Below are positions 40,050 through 50,374 of a stretch of DNA of 64,000 bases, piece after piece (position 1 is the first letter of the stretch; each line of letters starts with the position of its first letter). The stretch comes from Gaiellasilicea sp963745775 (lineage in GTDB: Bacteria; Actinomycetota; Thermoleophilia; Gaiellales; Gaiellaceae), in NCBI GenBank assembly GCA_963745775.1, contig CAVUYY010000001.1, positions 62,001-126,000 of the forward strand, in the 5' to 3' direction. Position numbers and translations under genes: made by a program. A model generated the notes under the pieces. The model was not told the origin of the DNA and searched no databases. It saw only the letters and a program-made list of their open reading frames with translations.

Positions 40050-42502
40050 GTGCGCGAGCTGCCCAGCGGCACCGTCACGTTCCTGTTCACGGATGTCGAG
40101 GGGTCGACGCGCCTCCTGCACGAGCTCGGGGCGGAGGCGTACGCCGGAGCGCTCGCGGAGCATCGGCGGAAGCTGCGCGCGGCGTTCGACGCGCACGACG
40201 GGGTCGAGGTGGACACGCAGGGCGATGCGTTCTTCGTCGCCTTCCCGACCGCGCCGGGAGCGCTGGCGGCGGCGGCCGAGCTGACGGAGGCGCTCGCGGA
40301 CGGGCCGATCAGCGTCCGGGTCGGCGTCCACACGGGGACGCCGTTCGTCGCCGAGGAGGGGTACGTCGGTGTCGACGTGCACCGGGCGGCGCGGATCGCG
40401 GCGGCCGGGCATGGCGCGCAGGTGCTCGTCTCCGCCTCGACGGCGACGCTCGTGGCCGGGGTAGACAGCTTCGCGCTTCGCGACCTGGGCGAGCACCGCT
40501 TCAAGGATCTCGCGGCGGCAGAGCGGGTCTTCCAGCTCGGGAGCGACGAGTTTCCGCCGCTGAAGACGCTCTTCCAGACGAACCTGCCCGTGCCGGCGAC
40601 GCCGTTTCTCGGCCGGGAGCGGGAGCTCGGCGAGGTCGGCGAGCTCCTCGCGCGGACGCGGCTGCTGACGCTCACCGGCCCGGGCGGCGGCGGCAAGACC
40701 CGGCTCGCGCTGCAGGCGGCGGGCGCCGCCGCGGACGAGTACCCGCAGGGCGTCTGGTGGGTGCCGCTCGCCGCTGTCGTCGACCCCGCATCCATCCTCG
40801 ACGAGGCGAGCCGGTCGCTCGGAGCGCCGGGCGAGCTCGCCACGACCATCGGCGATCGGCGGCTCCTCCTCGTGCTGGACAACTTCGAGCACCTGATCGA
40901 CGCGGCGCCCGCGCTCTCCGAGCTGCTCGCCGGCTGCCCGAACCTCGACCTGCTCGTGACGAGTCGCGAGCGACTCCGGATCGCGGGTGAGAACGTCTAT
41001 CCCGTTCCCGTGCTCGCGCGCGCCGAGGCACGAGAGCTGTTCACGACGAGAGCGCGAGCCGTCAGCCCGGACTTCACGCCCGACGCCACGGTCGACCTGC
41101 TCTGCGAGCGGCTCGACGATCTGCCGCTCGCGCTCGAGCTCGCCGCCGCGCGCACCGTGATGCTCTCGAGCGAGCAGCTCCTCGAGCGACTCGGCAGTCG
41201 CCTCGACCTGCTCCGGGGCGGCCGCGACGCGGAATCGCGCCAGCAAACTCTGCGCGCGACGATCGAGTGGTCGCACGACCTCCTGGAGCCCGACGAGCAG
41301 CGCCTCTTCGCCCGGCTCGCCGTCTTCGCGGGGGGCTGCACGCTCGAGGCGGCCGAGGCGGTCTGCGGCGCCGAGCTCGACACGCTCCAGTCGCTCGTCG
41401 AGAAGAGCCTCGTCCGCGTCCGGGACGAGGGCCGGTTCTGGATGCTCGAGACGATCCGCGAGCTCGCGCTGGAACGGCTGGCCGAATCGGGGGAGGAGGA
41501 GGCGTTGCGGCGTGCGCATGCAGAGTGGTTCCTCGAGCTCGCACGTCGATCCGGGCTGGCAGACGACTCCGACGTTCCCCGTGCAGCGGCACGAGCTCGT
41601 GATCCCGAGGGAGCGAATCTCCGGGCTGCGATCCACTGGGCGGAGGAGGCAGACGACGCAGACACCGCGCTCGACGCTTGCCGTCGAGCTCGAGAGCTAC
41701 TGGGCCACGAACAGTCCCTTCGAGGGTGCTCGCATCCTGACCCGCCTCCTCGAGATCGAAGGCGTCTCGCCTCTTGCCCTGGCACGAGGACTGCGTTGTC
41801 TCGGTGGCTGTGTGCAGATCGTCGGCGACTACGACGCCGCTGCCGCTGCCCACGCCCGCTCGCTCGCCGGCTTCGAGCAACTCGGCGACGAGCGGGGCGT
41901 TGCGAACCTCCTCCACCGGCAGGCGTCGCTCGCCTGCGCGCGCGGCAATCCCGCCGAGGCTCGCACGCTCATCGCTCAGGTGGACGCGATCCTCACGCGC
42001 GTTCGGGCGCCGCGGCTCGAGGCGCAGCATCCCGGGACACTCGCTCACGTCGAGCGGCTCGACGGGAACAACGCCGCCGCGCTCGAGCTCTATCTCGAGA
42101 GCGCCCGCCGGGCTGAGGCGATCGGCTTCGTCTGGTGGGAGGCGGTGATGACCGGCAAAGCCGCCGAGGTTGCGGAATCCCTCGGTCAGGCAAGCGAGGC
42201 GCTCCGGCTCGCACTGCGCGCTCTCGACCTCTGTCACCAGGTCGGTGACAGGCAGAACACGGTGTTGGTCGCTCGCGACCCTCGCGGCGCTCGTCCGCGA
42301 GTCGGGTGACGCGGATCGGGCCGCGGTGCTCTGGGGCGCCGTCGAGGCGGAGGAACGACGCGCTCCGCTCGGTGCGTGGGAGCAGCATCGGGAGCCATTC
42401 GCCGCGCGACTCGCGGACGTCCCGCGCGACGGCGTGCAGCGGGGGCACGCGATGACGCTCGACGAGGCAGTCGCCTACGCGCTGGAGGGACGGGATGCCT
42501 GA
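40050..42502 (+). CDS. Class III adenylate/guanylate cyclase fused to NB-ARC ATPase and TPR-like region, copy 1 (two frameshifts)
   Basis: About 815 residues when repaired. A class III cyclase domain (about 1-165) begins SGTVTFLFTDVEGSTRLLHEL, with DTQGDAFFVAFP and VGVHTGTP. The STAND/NB-ARC ATPase has FLGRERELGEVGELL, P-loop GPGGGGKT at 210-217, and VLDNFEHLIDAAPALSELL. A long helical sensor region with VANLLHRQASLACARG follows. Frames change at about 41675 and again at about 42264 (extra T in GTGTTGG); the sense is continuous and no in-frame stop occurs. Probably an intact ligand- or stress-sensing regulator with sequence errors. The stop overlaps copy 2. Confidence 0.82.
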
Positions 42503-44961
42503 GCTTCCGTCCGGCACGGTGACGTTCTTGTTCACGGATGTGGAGGGCTCGACGCGGCTCTTGCACGAGCTCGGGGCGGAGGGGTATGCGGCGGCGCTGG
42601 CGGAGCATAGGCGCGTCGCTGCGGGCCGCGTTCGCGGCGCATGGCGGGGTCGAGGTGGACACGCAGGGCGACGCGTTCTTTGTCGCCTTCCCGACGGCGC
42701 CGGGGGCATTGGCGGCGGCCGCGGAGCTGACGGAGGCGCTCGCCGACGGGCCGATCCGGGTGCGGGTGGGCGTTCACACGGGGACGCCGTTCGTCGCGGA
42801 GGAGGGCTACGTCGGCGTCGATGTGCACCGGGCGGCGCGGATTGGGGCGGCCGGGCACGGCGGCGCAGGTGCTCGTCTCGGCGACGACGGCGGCGCCTCG
42901 TGGACGGAGTCCGAGCTGCGCGACCTGGGCGAGCACCGCTTCAAGGACCTCGCCGCGGCCGGAGCGCGTCTACCAGCTCGGGAGCGGACGACTTTCCGCC
43001 GCTGAAGACGCTCTACCAGACGAACCTGCCCGTGCCGGCGACGCCGTTCCTCGGGCGCGACCGGGAGCTGGGCGAGGTCGGCGAGCTCCTCGCGCGGACG
43101 CGGCTGCTGACGCTCACCGGCCCGGGCGGCAGCGGCAAGACCCGGCTCGCGCTGCAGGCAGCGGGCGCCGCCGCGGACGAGTACCCGCAGGGCGTCTGGT
43201 GGGTGCCGCTCGCCGCCGTCGCCGACCCTGCAGCCGTCCTCGACGCGGCGAGTCGGGCGCTCGGAGCGCCGGGCGAGCTCGCCGCGGCGATCGGCGACCG
43301 GCGGCTGCTCCTCCTGCTGGACAACTTCGAGCACGTGATCGAGGCGGCGCCCGCGCTCTCCGAGCTGCTCGTCGCCTGCCCGAACCTCGATCTGCTCGTG
43401 ACGAGCCGCGAGCGCCTCCGGATCGCGGGTGAGAACGTCTATCCTGTCCCCGTGCTCGCGCGCGCCGAGGCGCGCGAGCTGTTCTCGACGAGGGCCCGAG
43501 CCGTCCGCCCGGACTTCACGCCCGACGCCGACGACGCGTCGACCTGCTCTGCGAGCGGCTCGACGACCTGCCGCTCGCGCTCGAGCTCGCCGCGGCGCGA
43601 ACCGTGATGCTCTCGAGCGAGCAGCTCCTCGAGCGGCTCGGCAGTCGGCTCGACCTGCTCCGAGGCGGCCGCGACGCCGAGACGCGACAGCAGACGCTGC
43701 GCGCGACGATCGAGTGGTCGCACGACCTCCTGGAGCCCGGACGAGCAGCGGCTCTTCGCCCGGCTCGCCGTCTTCGCCGGCGGCTGCACGCTCGAGGCGG
43801 CCGAGGCAGATCTGCGGCGCCGAGCTCGACACGCTCCAGTCGCTCGTCGAGAAGAGCCTCGTCCGCGTCCGGGACGAGGGCCGGTTCTGGATGCTCGAGA
43901 CGATCCGGGAGCTCGCGCTGGAACGGCTCGGCCGAGTCGGGCGAGGAGCGGGGCGGTGCGGCGCGCCCACGCCGAGTGGTTTCTCAAGCTCGCGCGGCGA
44001 TCCGGGCTGGCGGACGACTCCGCGCTTCGCCGAGCAGCGGCACGAGCTCGTGATCTGCCCGAAGGAGCAAACCTCCGCGCCGCGATCGACTGGGCGGAGG
44101 CGTCGAAGACGCGGAGGCCGCACTGACGCTCGTCGTCGAGCTCGAGATCTACTGGGCGACGAACAGCCCGTTCGAGGGTGCTCGGATCCTGGCCCGCCTC
44201 CTCGAGTGTCGACGGCGTCTCGCCTCTTGCCGGGCACGCGGATTGCGCTGTCTCGGTGGCTGTGCGCAGATCGTCGGCGACTACGAGCAGCCGCCGCTGC
44301 CTACGCGCGCTCGCTCGCCGGCTTCGAGCAACTCGGCGACGAGCGGGGCGTCGCGAACCTCCTCCACCGGCAGGCGTCGCTCGCCTGCGCGCGCGGTAAT
44401 TCAGCCGAGGCTCGCCGCTCGTCGCTCGGGTGGACGAGATCCTCACGCGCGTTCCGGCGCCGCGGCTCGAGGCGCAGCTCCCGGGCACACTCGCTCACGC
44501 CGAGAGGCTTGACTGGCGAACAACGTTACAGGCGCTCGAACTCTTTCTCGAGAGCGCCCGTCGGGCCGAGGCGATCGGCTTCGTCTGGTGGGAGGCCGTG
44601 ATGACAGGCAGCGGGGCCGAGTTGCAGAACTTCCCTCGGCCGACCGAGCGAGGCTCTTCGGCTCATGTTGCGCGCGGTTGCATCTGCTCGACGAGGTCGG
44701 CGATCGGCAAAACACCGTCTGGAGTCTCGCGATCGCTCGCTGCGATGCTGCGCGACTTCCGGCAACCTGGACAGATGCGGCGGTGCTCTGGGGCGCCGTC
44801 GAGGCGGAGGAACGGCGCGGCCGGCTCGGTGCCTGGGACCAGGAGCGGGAGCCGATTCGCAGCCCGACTCGCAGGACGTCCCGCGCGACGACGTCCAGCG
44901 GGGCCACGCGCTCACGCTCGCCGAGGCAGTTGCCTACGCCCACTCCGTAGACTCGAGCTGA
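42495..44961 (+). pseudogene. Cyclase/NB-ARC protein, copy 2 (at least eight frameshifts)
   Basis: A tandem paralogue of the gene at 40050, very similar along its whole length: SGTVTFLFTDVEGSTRLLHEL at 42507, GPGGSGKTRLALQAA, DNFEHVIEAAPALSELL, QSLVEKSLVRVRDEGRFWMLE, and a tail DVPRDDVQRGHALTLAEAVAYA. The reading frame breaks near 42612, 42863, 42960, 43535, 43738, 43808, 43930, 44102 and several more times after that. Each segment still reads without stop codons. Either a recent pseudogene or, since near-identical tandem copies are hard to assemble, a region of uncorrected errors. The end overlaps the ubiD-like start as TGATG. Confidence 0.75.
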
Positions 44962-46478
44962 TGGCCCCGCCCTCCGACCTCCGCGACTGGATTCGCCTCC
45001 TCGAGCGCGAAGGCGAGCTCGTTCGCGTCAGCGCCGAGGTCGATCCCGACCTCGAGATCACGGAGATCGTCGACCGGACGGTGAAGTCGGGCGGGCCGGC
45101 GCTCCTCTTCGAGAATCCGAAGGGCGCGCGCCACCCGCTCCTGATCAACCAGTTCGGAACCGAGCGGCGGATGTGCCTCGGCTTCGGCGTCGAGCGGCTC
45201 GACGACGTCGCCGCGAAGCTCGAGGGCGTGCTCGAGATGCAGCCTCCCGCGGGGCTCGTCGACAAGATGCGCGGGCTCAAGAAGCTGAAGTCGATCGCGG
45301 ACTCGCGGCCGAAGACGGTCTCCCGAGGCGCCTGCCAGGAGGTCGTGCTCACCGGTGACGAGATCGACCTCGACCGGCTCCCGATCCAGCGCTGCTGGCC
45401 CGGCGATCCCGCGCCGTTCATCACCCTCCCGGCCGTGATCACGAAGGATCCGCAGACCGGCGGCCGCAACGTCGGGATGTACCGGATGCAGAAGCTCGAC
45501 GCCCGCTCGACCTACATGCACTGGCAGCTGCACAAGGACGGCCGCGCCGACTACCTCGCCGCCGAGGGTCGGATCCCGGTCGCCGTCGCGCTCGGGCTCG
45601 ACCCGATCACGGCCTACTCGGCGAGCGCGCCGCTCCCGAAGCACATCGACGAGTTCATGCTCGCCGGCTTCCTGCGCGGCGAGCCGGTCGAGCTCGTGCG
45701 CGGGAAGACCGTCGACCTGGAGGTGCCCGCGAACGCCGAGATCGTGCTCGAGGGCTTCATCGAGAAGGGCGAGACCGGGATCGAGGGCCCGTTCGGCGAC
45801 CACACCGGCTACTACACGCCGCCCGAGGAGTTCCCGATCTTCCGGCTCTCCGCCGTGACGATGCGCCGCGACGCGATCTATCCCTCGATCGTCGTCGGGA
45901 AGCCGCCGCAGGAGGATCAGTGGCTCGCGAAGGCGACCGAGCGGATCTTCCTCCCCGCCGTGAAGCTGACCGTGCCCGAGATCGTCGACTACGACCTCCC
46001 GGTCGCCGGCACCTTCCACAACTGCGTGATCGTCTCGATCAAGAAGGCCTTCCCCGGTCACGGCCGCAAGGTGATGCACGCGATCTGGGGGCTCGGGATG
46101 CTCAGCCTCTCCAAGTCGGTCGTGATCGTGGACGCACACGTGAACGTGCACGACTACGAGGAGGTCTTCTTTCACGTCTGCGCGAACGTCGATCCGAAGC
46201 GCGATCTCGTGCTCACCGAGGGTCCGCTCGACCACCTGGATCACGCGCCGACGCTGCAGTTCTTCGGCGGCAAGCTCGGAATCGACGCGACCGCCAAGAG
46301 CCCGGCCGAGGGCGCGCGCGAGTGGCCGGACGAGATCGAGATGAGCGCCGAGATCAAGGCGCTCGTCGACCGCCGCTGGAGCGAGTACGGGCTCCCCGAG
46401 CCGATGTCGATGCAGGGCGGCGGCGGGGTGGTGCAGAATGGCGCGGGCAAGCGCTTGCGGCAGCTGGTACGTCGTTGA
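44961..46478 (+). CDS. UbiD-family prFMN-dependent decarboxylase (probable MqnL-type)
   Basis: A 505-residue UbiD-like decarboxylase. Recognisable parts: LRDWIRLLEREGELVRV, PALLFENPKGARHPLLINQFG, DPQTGGRNVGMYRMQ, the HWQLHKDGRADYLA segment with prFMN ligands, EGPFGDHTGYYTP (catalytic Glu region) and HAIWGLGMLSLSKSVVIVDA. The neighbouring UbiX-like, menG, prenyl synthase and mqnA/mqnC genes suggest the futalosine menaquinone branch, where a UbiD homologue (MqnL) removes the carboxyl group of the naphthoate; this role is inference. Confidence 0.9.
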   Translation: MAPPSDLRDWIRLLEREGELVRVSAEVDPDLEITEIVDRTVKSGGPALLFENPKGARHPLLINQFGTERRMCLGFGVERLDDVAAKLEGVLEMQPPAGLVDKMRGLKKLKSIADSRPKTVSRGACQEVVLTGDEIDLDRLPIQRCWPGDPAPFITLPAVITKDPQTGGRNVGMYRMQKLDARSTYMHWQLHKDGRADYLAAEGRIPVAVALGLDPITAYSASAPLPKHIDEFMLAGFLRGEPVELVRGKTVDLEVPANAEIVLEGFIEKGETGIEGPFGDHTGYYTPPEEFPIFRLSAVTMRRDAIYPSIVVGKPPQEDQWLAKATERIFLPAVKLTVPEIVDYDLPVAGTFHNCVIVSIKKAFPGHGRKVMHAIWGLGMLSLSKSVVIVDAHVNVHDYEEVFFHVCANVDPKRDLVLTEGPLDHLDHAPTLQFFGGKLGIDATAKSPAEGAREWPDEIEMSAEIKALVDRRWSEYGLPEPMSMQGGGGVVQNGAGKRLRQLVRR

Positions 46479-46518
46479 CACGCGCTCGTGCTGAACGGTT
46501 GAATCCAGAGGAGACGAC

Positions 46519-47460
46519 GTGAGCCCCGACCAGCAACCACACGTCCCGCCGCCGAGCCTCTGGCCGATCGGCTTCGCGATTGGGATCGCGTGCATCCTGA
46601 CCGGGCTCGTCGTGAGCTGGCCGGCGGTCGTCGTCGGCGTCGTGCTCGTGATCGTGTTCGGATTCCTCTGGATCCGCGACGTCACGGGGTCGGTTCGCGA
46701 GCCCGCGCCCCCGGTCGAGCCCGAGAGCCGAGGCGTAGCCGAGACGAGCTCGGCCAAACCGCTCGAAGGCCTGGCAGCGATGCCGCAGATCAGCGAGGAG
46801 GAGGTCGCCGCCTACCCGCGGAGCACCTTCCTCTCGGCCACCACGCTCGGCCTGGGCGCGGTGATCGGAGGGATCATCACCGTGCCCGTTCTCGGCTTCG
46901 CCGTGCTGCCGTCGTTCACGAATCAGGAGGATCAGAACGTCGAGCTCGGCCCGCTCGAGGACTTCCCAGAGGGGGAGTTCGTGATCGCCACCTATCTGGA
47001 GGATCCCGAGATCGGCGAGGTGACGCGGCGAACGGTCTTCGTTCGCTACAACGGCCTGCTCGAGGACCAGCCCAGCTACACGGTGCTCTTCTCGCGCTGC
47101 GTCCACCTCGGCTGTCCGGTGCAGCCGAACGGCCTCATCTTCGACGACGAGAAGAAGACGGTCGGGGAGCAGAACGTCGAGCTCACGCCCACGCGCGTGA
47201 TCGGCTTCGGCTGCCCGTGCCACGGCGGCCAGTACGACACCGAGGGCAACCGCACCGCCGGCCCACCCGTCCGCTCGCTGGATCGCGCCCAGTTCTCGAT
47301 TCGGAACGGCAAGCTCTGGCTCGGCAGCTTCTACAGCGTCGGGAACGTCGAGTCGACCGGCGCCCAGGCGCGGATCATGAAGTACGGCCGGGCCGTGCCG
47401 GGCGTCCACGTCGACGGGCCCGAGGCGTGGCTCTACCCGATCGAGGTGCCGACCGGGTAA
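46519..47460 (+). CDS. qcrA: Menaquinol-cytochrome c reductase Rieske iron-sulfur subunit
   Basis: A 313-residue actinobacterial-type Rieske protein with membrane helices near the N-terminus (WPIGFAIGIACILTGLVVSWP, VVVGVVLVIVFGFLW) and TTLGLGAVIGGIITVPVLGF near 110-135. The [2Fe-2S] ligands are Cys194 and His196 (RCVHLGCP) plus Cys232 and His235 (CPCHGGQYD), with the disulfide pair Cys199/Cys234. GTG 46519 follows GAGGAGA. First gene of qcrABC; its stop overlaps the next start (TAATG). Confidence 0.95.
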   Translation: MSPDQQPHVPPPSLWPIGFAIGIACILTGLVVSWPAVVVGVVLVIVFGFLWIRDVTGSVREPAPPVEPESRGVAETSSAKPLEGLAAMPQISEEEVAAYPRSTFLSATTLGLGAVIGGIITVPVLGFAVLPSFTNQEDQNVELGPLEDFPEGEFVIATYLEDPEIGEVTRRTVFVRYNGLLEDQPSYTVLFSRCVHLGCPVQPNGLIFDDEKKTVGEQNVELTPTRVIGFGCPCHGGQYDTEGNRTAGPPVRSLDRAQFSIRNGKLWLGSFYSVGNVESTGAQARIMKYGRAVPGVHVDGPEAWLYPIEVPTG

Positions 47461-48269
47461 TGGCGACCGCGCCTGCGAACCGAAAGAGCCCGCGCCGCGC
47501 CCAGATCGAGGCGGCAGCGCTCTATCCGCTCGACTGGCTCGAGGAGCGCTCCGGGCTCGTCGGCGGGATCAAGTACTTCCTCTTCCGCAAGGTCCCGCGC
47601 GACACGAACTGGATGCAGACGCTGGGCTCGGCGACGCTCACGGCGTTCATCGTCCAGGCGATCACCGGCGTGATCCTCGCCTTCTACTACAAGCCGGATC
47701 CGGACCAGGCGTACGCGTCGATCCAGGCGATCACGAACGACCTGACCCTCGGCTGGCTCGTGCGCGGGATGCACCGCTGGGGCGCGAGCGTCTTCATCAT
47801 CTTGATGTTCCTGCACATGGCGCGCGTCTTCCTCTTCGGCGCGTACAAGTATCCGCGCGAGCTGAACTGGATCATCGGCGTCCTCCTGCTCGCGCTCGGG
47901 ATGGGCGAGGGCTTCACGGGCTACCTGCTTCCCTGGGACCAGACCGCGTACTGGGCCACGGTCGTCGGGATCAACATCAACGGCACCGCGCCGTTCCTCG
48001 GGCCGTTCATCGCGCAGTTCCTCCAGGGAGGCGCCGCGATCGGCGAGGACACGCTGAGCAAGTTCTACTCGATCCACATGCTCGTCCTGCCAGGCGCGAT
48101 CGCGGGCTTGATCGGCCTCCACCTCTACCTCGTGATCCGGCTCGGCGTCAGCTCGCCGCCGTGGTCGCCGGTCGAGGCGGGACGCGACCGCGAGCCCGAG
48201 CCGCCCTCCACGAACGGTCGCGCGGGACTCGTTCGGCCGTCGGGCCGCGGAGGGTCGAATGGCGAGTAG
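47460..48269 (+). CDS. qcrB: Menaquinol-cytochrome c reductase cytochrome b (N-terminal part, b6-like)
   Basis: A 269-residue four-helix cytochrome b. Haem-ligand His pairs lie in GMHRWGASVFIILMFLHMARVF and YSIHMLVLPGAIAGLIGLHLYLV, with FLFGAYKYPRELNWI and GFTGYLLPWDQTAYWA (Qo-site region). The usual C-terminal helices are in the next gene, so cytochrome b is split as in b6f and in Bacillus-type bc complexes. A charged, Pro-rich tail overlaps the next gene by 11 bases. Confidence 0.95.
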   Translation: MATAPANRKSPRRAQIEAAALYPLDWLEERSGLVGGIKYFLFRKVPRDTNWMQTLGSATLTAFIVQAITGVILAFYYKPDPDQAYASIQAITNDLTLGWLVRGMHRWGASVFIILMFLHMARVFLFGAYKYPRELNWIIGVLLLALGMGEGFTGYLLPWDQTAYWATVVGININGTAPFLGPFIAQFLQGGAAIGEDTLSKFYSIHMLVLPGAIAGLIGLHLYLVIRLGVSSPPWSPVEAGRDREPEPPSTNGRAGLVRPSGRGGSNGE

Positions 48270-49080
48270 GCGGATCGAGGAGCGGCAGGCGCAGCACAAG
48301 CGCTACAAGGAGGACGTCGACCGGACGGGCAAGCCGTTCTTCCCGCACGCGATGTTCCACGACACGGTCATGAGCCTCGTCGTCGTGTGCGTGATCGCCG
48401 GGCTCGCGATCATCTGGTACTTCGATGCCGACGGTACGGAGGCCGGCTTCCTCGGGCCGCACTACACCGAAGAGGCCGATCCCGGCACGACGAACTTCAT
48501 CCCACGGCCGGACTGGTACTTCTACTTCCTCTTCTACCTCCTGCGGATCTTCAAGTGGCCGGAGTCCGTGGTGATCGGAACGGTCGGGATCCCGACCATC
48601 TGCCTCGTCCTCCTGCTCGGGCTCCCGTTCTTCGACGTCCGCCGGGAGCGGCGGCTGCTGCGCCGTCCCGTCGCGCTCGTGGCGCTGATCCTCGTCGTCC
48701 TCTCGATGGGCGTGCTCACCTACAAGGGCGCGACTGCCCGCGAGTCGCTCGGGTCCGAGCTGATCGAGGCGGTCCCGGTCTGGGCGGAGCGACAGGGCTT
48801 CGCCGACAACGAGGATGCCGTCGCCGGCGCAGAGATCTTCGCGCAGGCCGGCTGCGCCCAGTGCCACCTCTATCTCGGCACCGGCTCCCAGAACCTCGGC
48901 GCGCCCGAGCTGACCGACGTCGGCGCAAGCGACCGCGGGGCCGACTACTTCGCGCGGTACGTCCAGAACCCGGCCCAGTTCGGGAACAACGTGATGCCGC
49001 CGTACGCTGCACTCGGCGAGGAGAACCTGCAGAAGCTCGGCGTCTTCCTCGACGCCTCCAAGGGTCCCGAGGGCGGGTAA
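48259..49080 (+). CDS. qcrC: Cytochrome b subunit IV fused to cytochrome c domain
   Basis: A 273-residue fusion. The N-terminal part is subunit-IV-like: HAMFHDTVMSLVVVCVIAGLAI, then FIPRPDWYFYFLFYLLRIFKW (with the PDWY variant of the Qo PEWY motif) and VGIPTICLVLLLGLPFFDV. A last helix leads to a periplasmic cytochrome c domain with the haem motif CAQCH and the Met ligand in NNVMPPYAALGEENL. It completes a three-gene menaquinol-oxidising complex carrying its own cytochrome c. The stop overlaps the ubiX-like start (TAATG). Confidence 0.93.
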   Translation: MASRRIEERQAQHKRYKEDVDRTGKPFFPHAMFHDTVMSLVVVCVIAGLAIIWYFDADGTEAGFLGPHYTEEADPGTTNFIPRPDWYFYFLFYLLRIFKWPESVVIGTVGIPTICLVLLLGLPFFDVRRERRLLRRPVALVALILVVLSMGVLTYKGATARESLGSELIEAVPVWAERQGFADNEDAVAGAEIFAQAGCAQCHLYLGTGSQNLGAPELTDVGASDRGADYFARYVQNPAQFGNNVMPPYAALGEENLQKLGVFLDASKGPEGG

Positions 49081-49664
49081 TGAACGTCTTCCTCGGCGTG
49101 ACGGGCGCCTCGGGCGCTCCGTACGCCGCCCGGCTGCTACGCGCGCTCGCCGACTCGGGGTGCGAGGTCGGGATCGCCGCGTCGGCCGCGGGCGTGGAGG
49201 TGCTCGCCACCGAGCTCTACGGCGACGCGTCCCTGCCTCGCGAGGACGTTCTCGCGCGCTTCGTCGGCGACGCGGAGGGCGTCACCGTCTACGCCGTCAA
49301 CGACTACAAGAGCCCGTATGCGTCCGGCTCGGCGAAGGTCGACGCCTACGTCATCTGCCCGTGCTCGATGTCCACCGTCGGGACGCTCGCGACGGGGGCG
49401 ATGGCGAACCTGATCCACCGAGCAGCGTCGGTCGCCTTGAAGGAGAGCCGGAAGCTCGTGCTCGTTCCGCGCGAGACACCGCTCTCGGCGATCCACCTGA
49501 GCGGGCTCTCGACGCTGCAGCAGGCGGGCGCGACGATCCTTTTCGCGGCTCCCGGCTTCTACCACGGCGCCGAGACGATCGACGACCTGGTCGACTTCGT
49601 CGTCGCCCGGATCCTCGACCAGCTCGGTCTCGACAACACACTGGCGGCTCGGTGGGGGCAATGA
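49080..49664 (+). CDS. UbiX-family flavin prenyltransferase (probable MqnM-type partner)
   Basis: A 194-residue flavoprotein of the UbiX/Pad1 family, which makes the prenylated FMN needed by UbiD-type decarboxylases. Motifs: VFLGVTGASGAPYAARLLRAL, ICPCSMSTVGTLATGAMANLIHRAASVALKE and LVLVPRETPLSAIHLSGL, ending AAPGFYHGAETIDDLVDFV. It overlaps qcrC and lies on the same strand as the UbiD homologue four genes upstream. Confidence 0.95.
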   Translation: MNVFLGVTGASGAPYAARLLRALADSGCEVGIAASAAGVEVLATELYGDASLPREDVLARFVGDAEGVTVYAVNDYKSPYASGSAKVDAYVICPCSMSTVGTLATGAMANLIHRAASVALKESRKLVLVPRETPLSAIHLSGLSTLQQAGATILFAAPGFYHGAETIDDLVDFVVARILDQLGLDNTLAARWGQ

Positions 49665-50374
49665 CCGACAAGCCGATGACGCGCGAGCCGATGACGCACG
49701 AAACGGGCACGCTGCCGGCAGAGGGAGTCCGCTCGATGTTCGACCGGATCGCGCCGGTCTACGACGTCATGAATCGCGTGATGACGCTGGGGCTCGACCA
49801 GCGCTGGCGCCGGCTCGCCGTCCGGCTCGTCGTCCGGCCGGGCGATCGAGTCCTCGACGGCTGCTGCGGCACGGGCGACCTCGCGATCGCGGCGCAGCGT
49901 GCCGGCGCGGAGGTCGTCGGGCTCGACTTCTCGCCCGCGATGCTGGAGCGGGCGCGACGCAAGGCTCCGGAGCTCGAATGGATCCAGGGCGATCTACTCG
50001 CGCTGCCCTTCGAGGACGCGTCGTTCGACGCGGCGACAGTGGGCTTCGGCGTCCGTAACGTCGCCGACCTCGAACGCGGGCTTGCCGAGCTCCGCCGCGT
50101 GCTTCGGCCGAACGGGCGGCTCGCGATTCTCGAGATCACGACGCCGCGTGGGGTACTGAAGCCGTTCTACCGGCTCTGGTTCGACGTCCTGATCCCGCTC
50201 GCCGGGCGGATTCTCCCCGGCGGCAAGGCGTACACCTATCTCCCGGCGAGCGTCCGCCGCTTCCCCGGCCCGGAGACCCTGGCCGCGCTGATCGAGGCGC
50301 ACGGCTTCGCCGACGTCGACTTCCGTCGGCTCGCAGGCGGGATCGTCGCGCTGCACACGGGGACGGCCGCATGA
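49661..50374 (+). CDS. menG: Demethylmenaquinone methyltransferase
   Basis: A 237-residue UbiE/MenG SAM methyltransferase catalysing the last step of menaquinone synthesis. Signature regions: VRSMFDRIAPVYDVMNRVMTLGLDQRWR, SAM loop VLDGCCGTGDLAIAA, DASFDAATVGFGVRNVADLERGL and YTYLPASVRRFPGPETLAALI. A short variable N-terminal extension repeats MT-P-like turns (TDKPMTREPMTHE). Overlaps both neighbours by 4 bases. Confidence 0.95.
   Translation: MTDKPMTREPMTHETGTLPAEGVRSMFDRIAPVYDVMNRVMTLGLDQRWRRLAVRLVVRPGDRVLDGCCGTGDLAIAAQRAGAEVVGLDFSPAMLERARRKAPELEWIQGDLLALPFEDASFDAATVGFGVRNVADLERGLAELRRVLRPNGRLAILEITTPRGVLKPFYRLWFDVLIPLAGRILPGGKAYTYLPASVRRFPGPETLAALIEAHGFADVDFRRLAGGIVALHTGTAA

Noticed and set aside
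42495..44961. Programmed ribosomal frameshifting in the second cyclase copy
   Set aside because: There are too many shifts, no slippery heptamers with downstream structure, and copy 1 does not share the sites.
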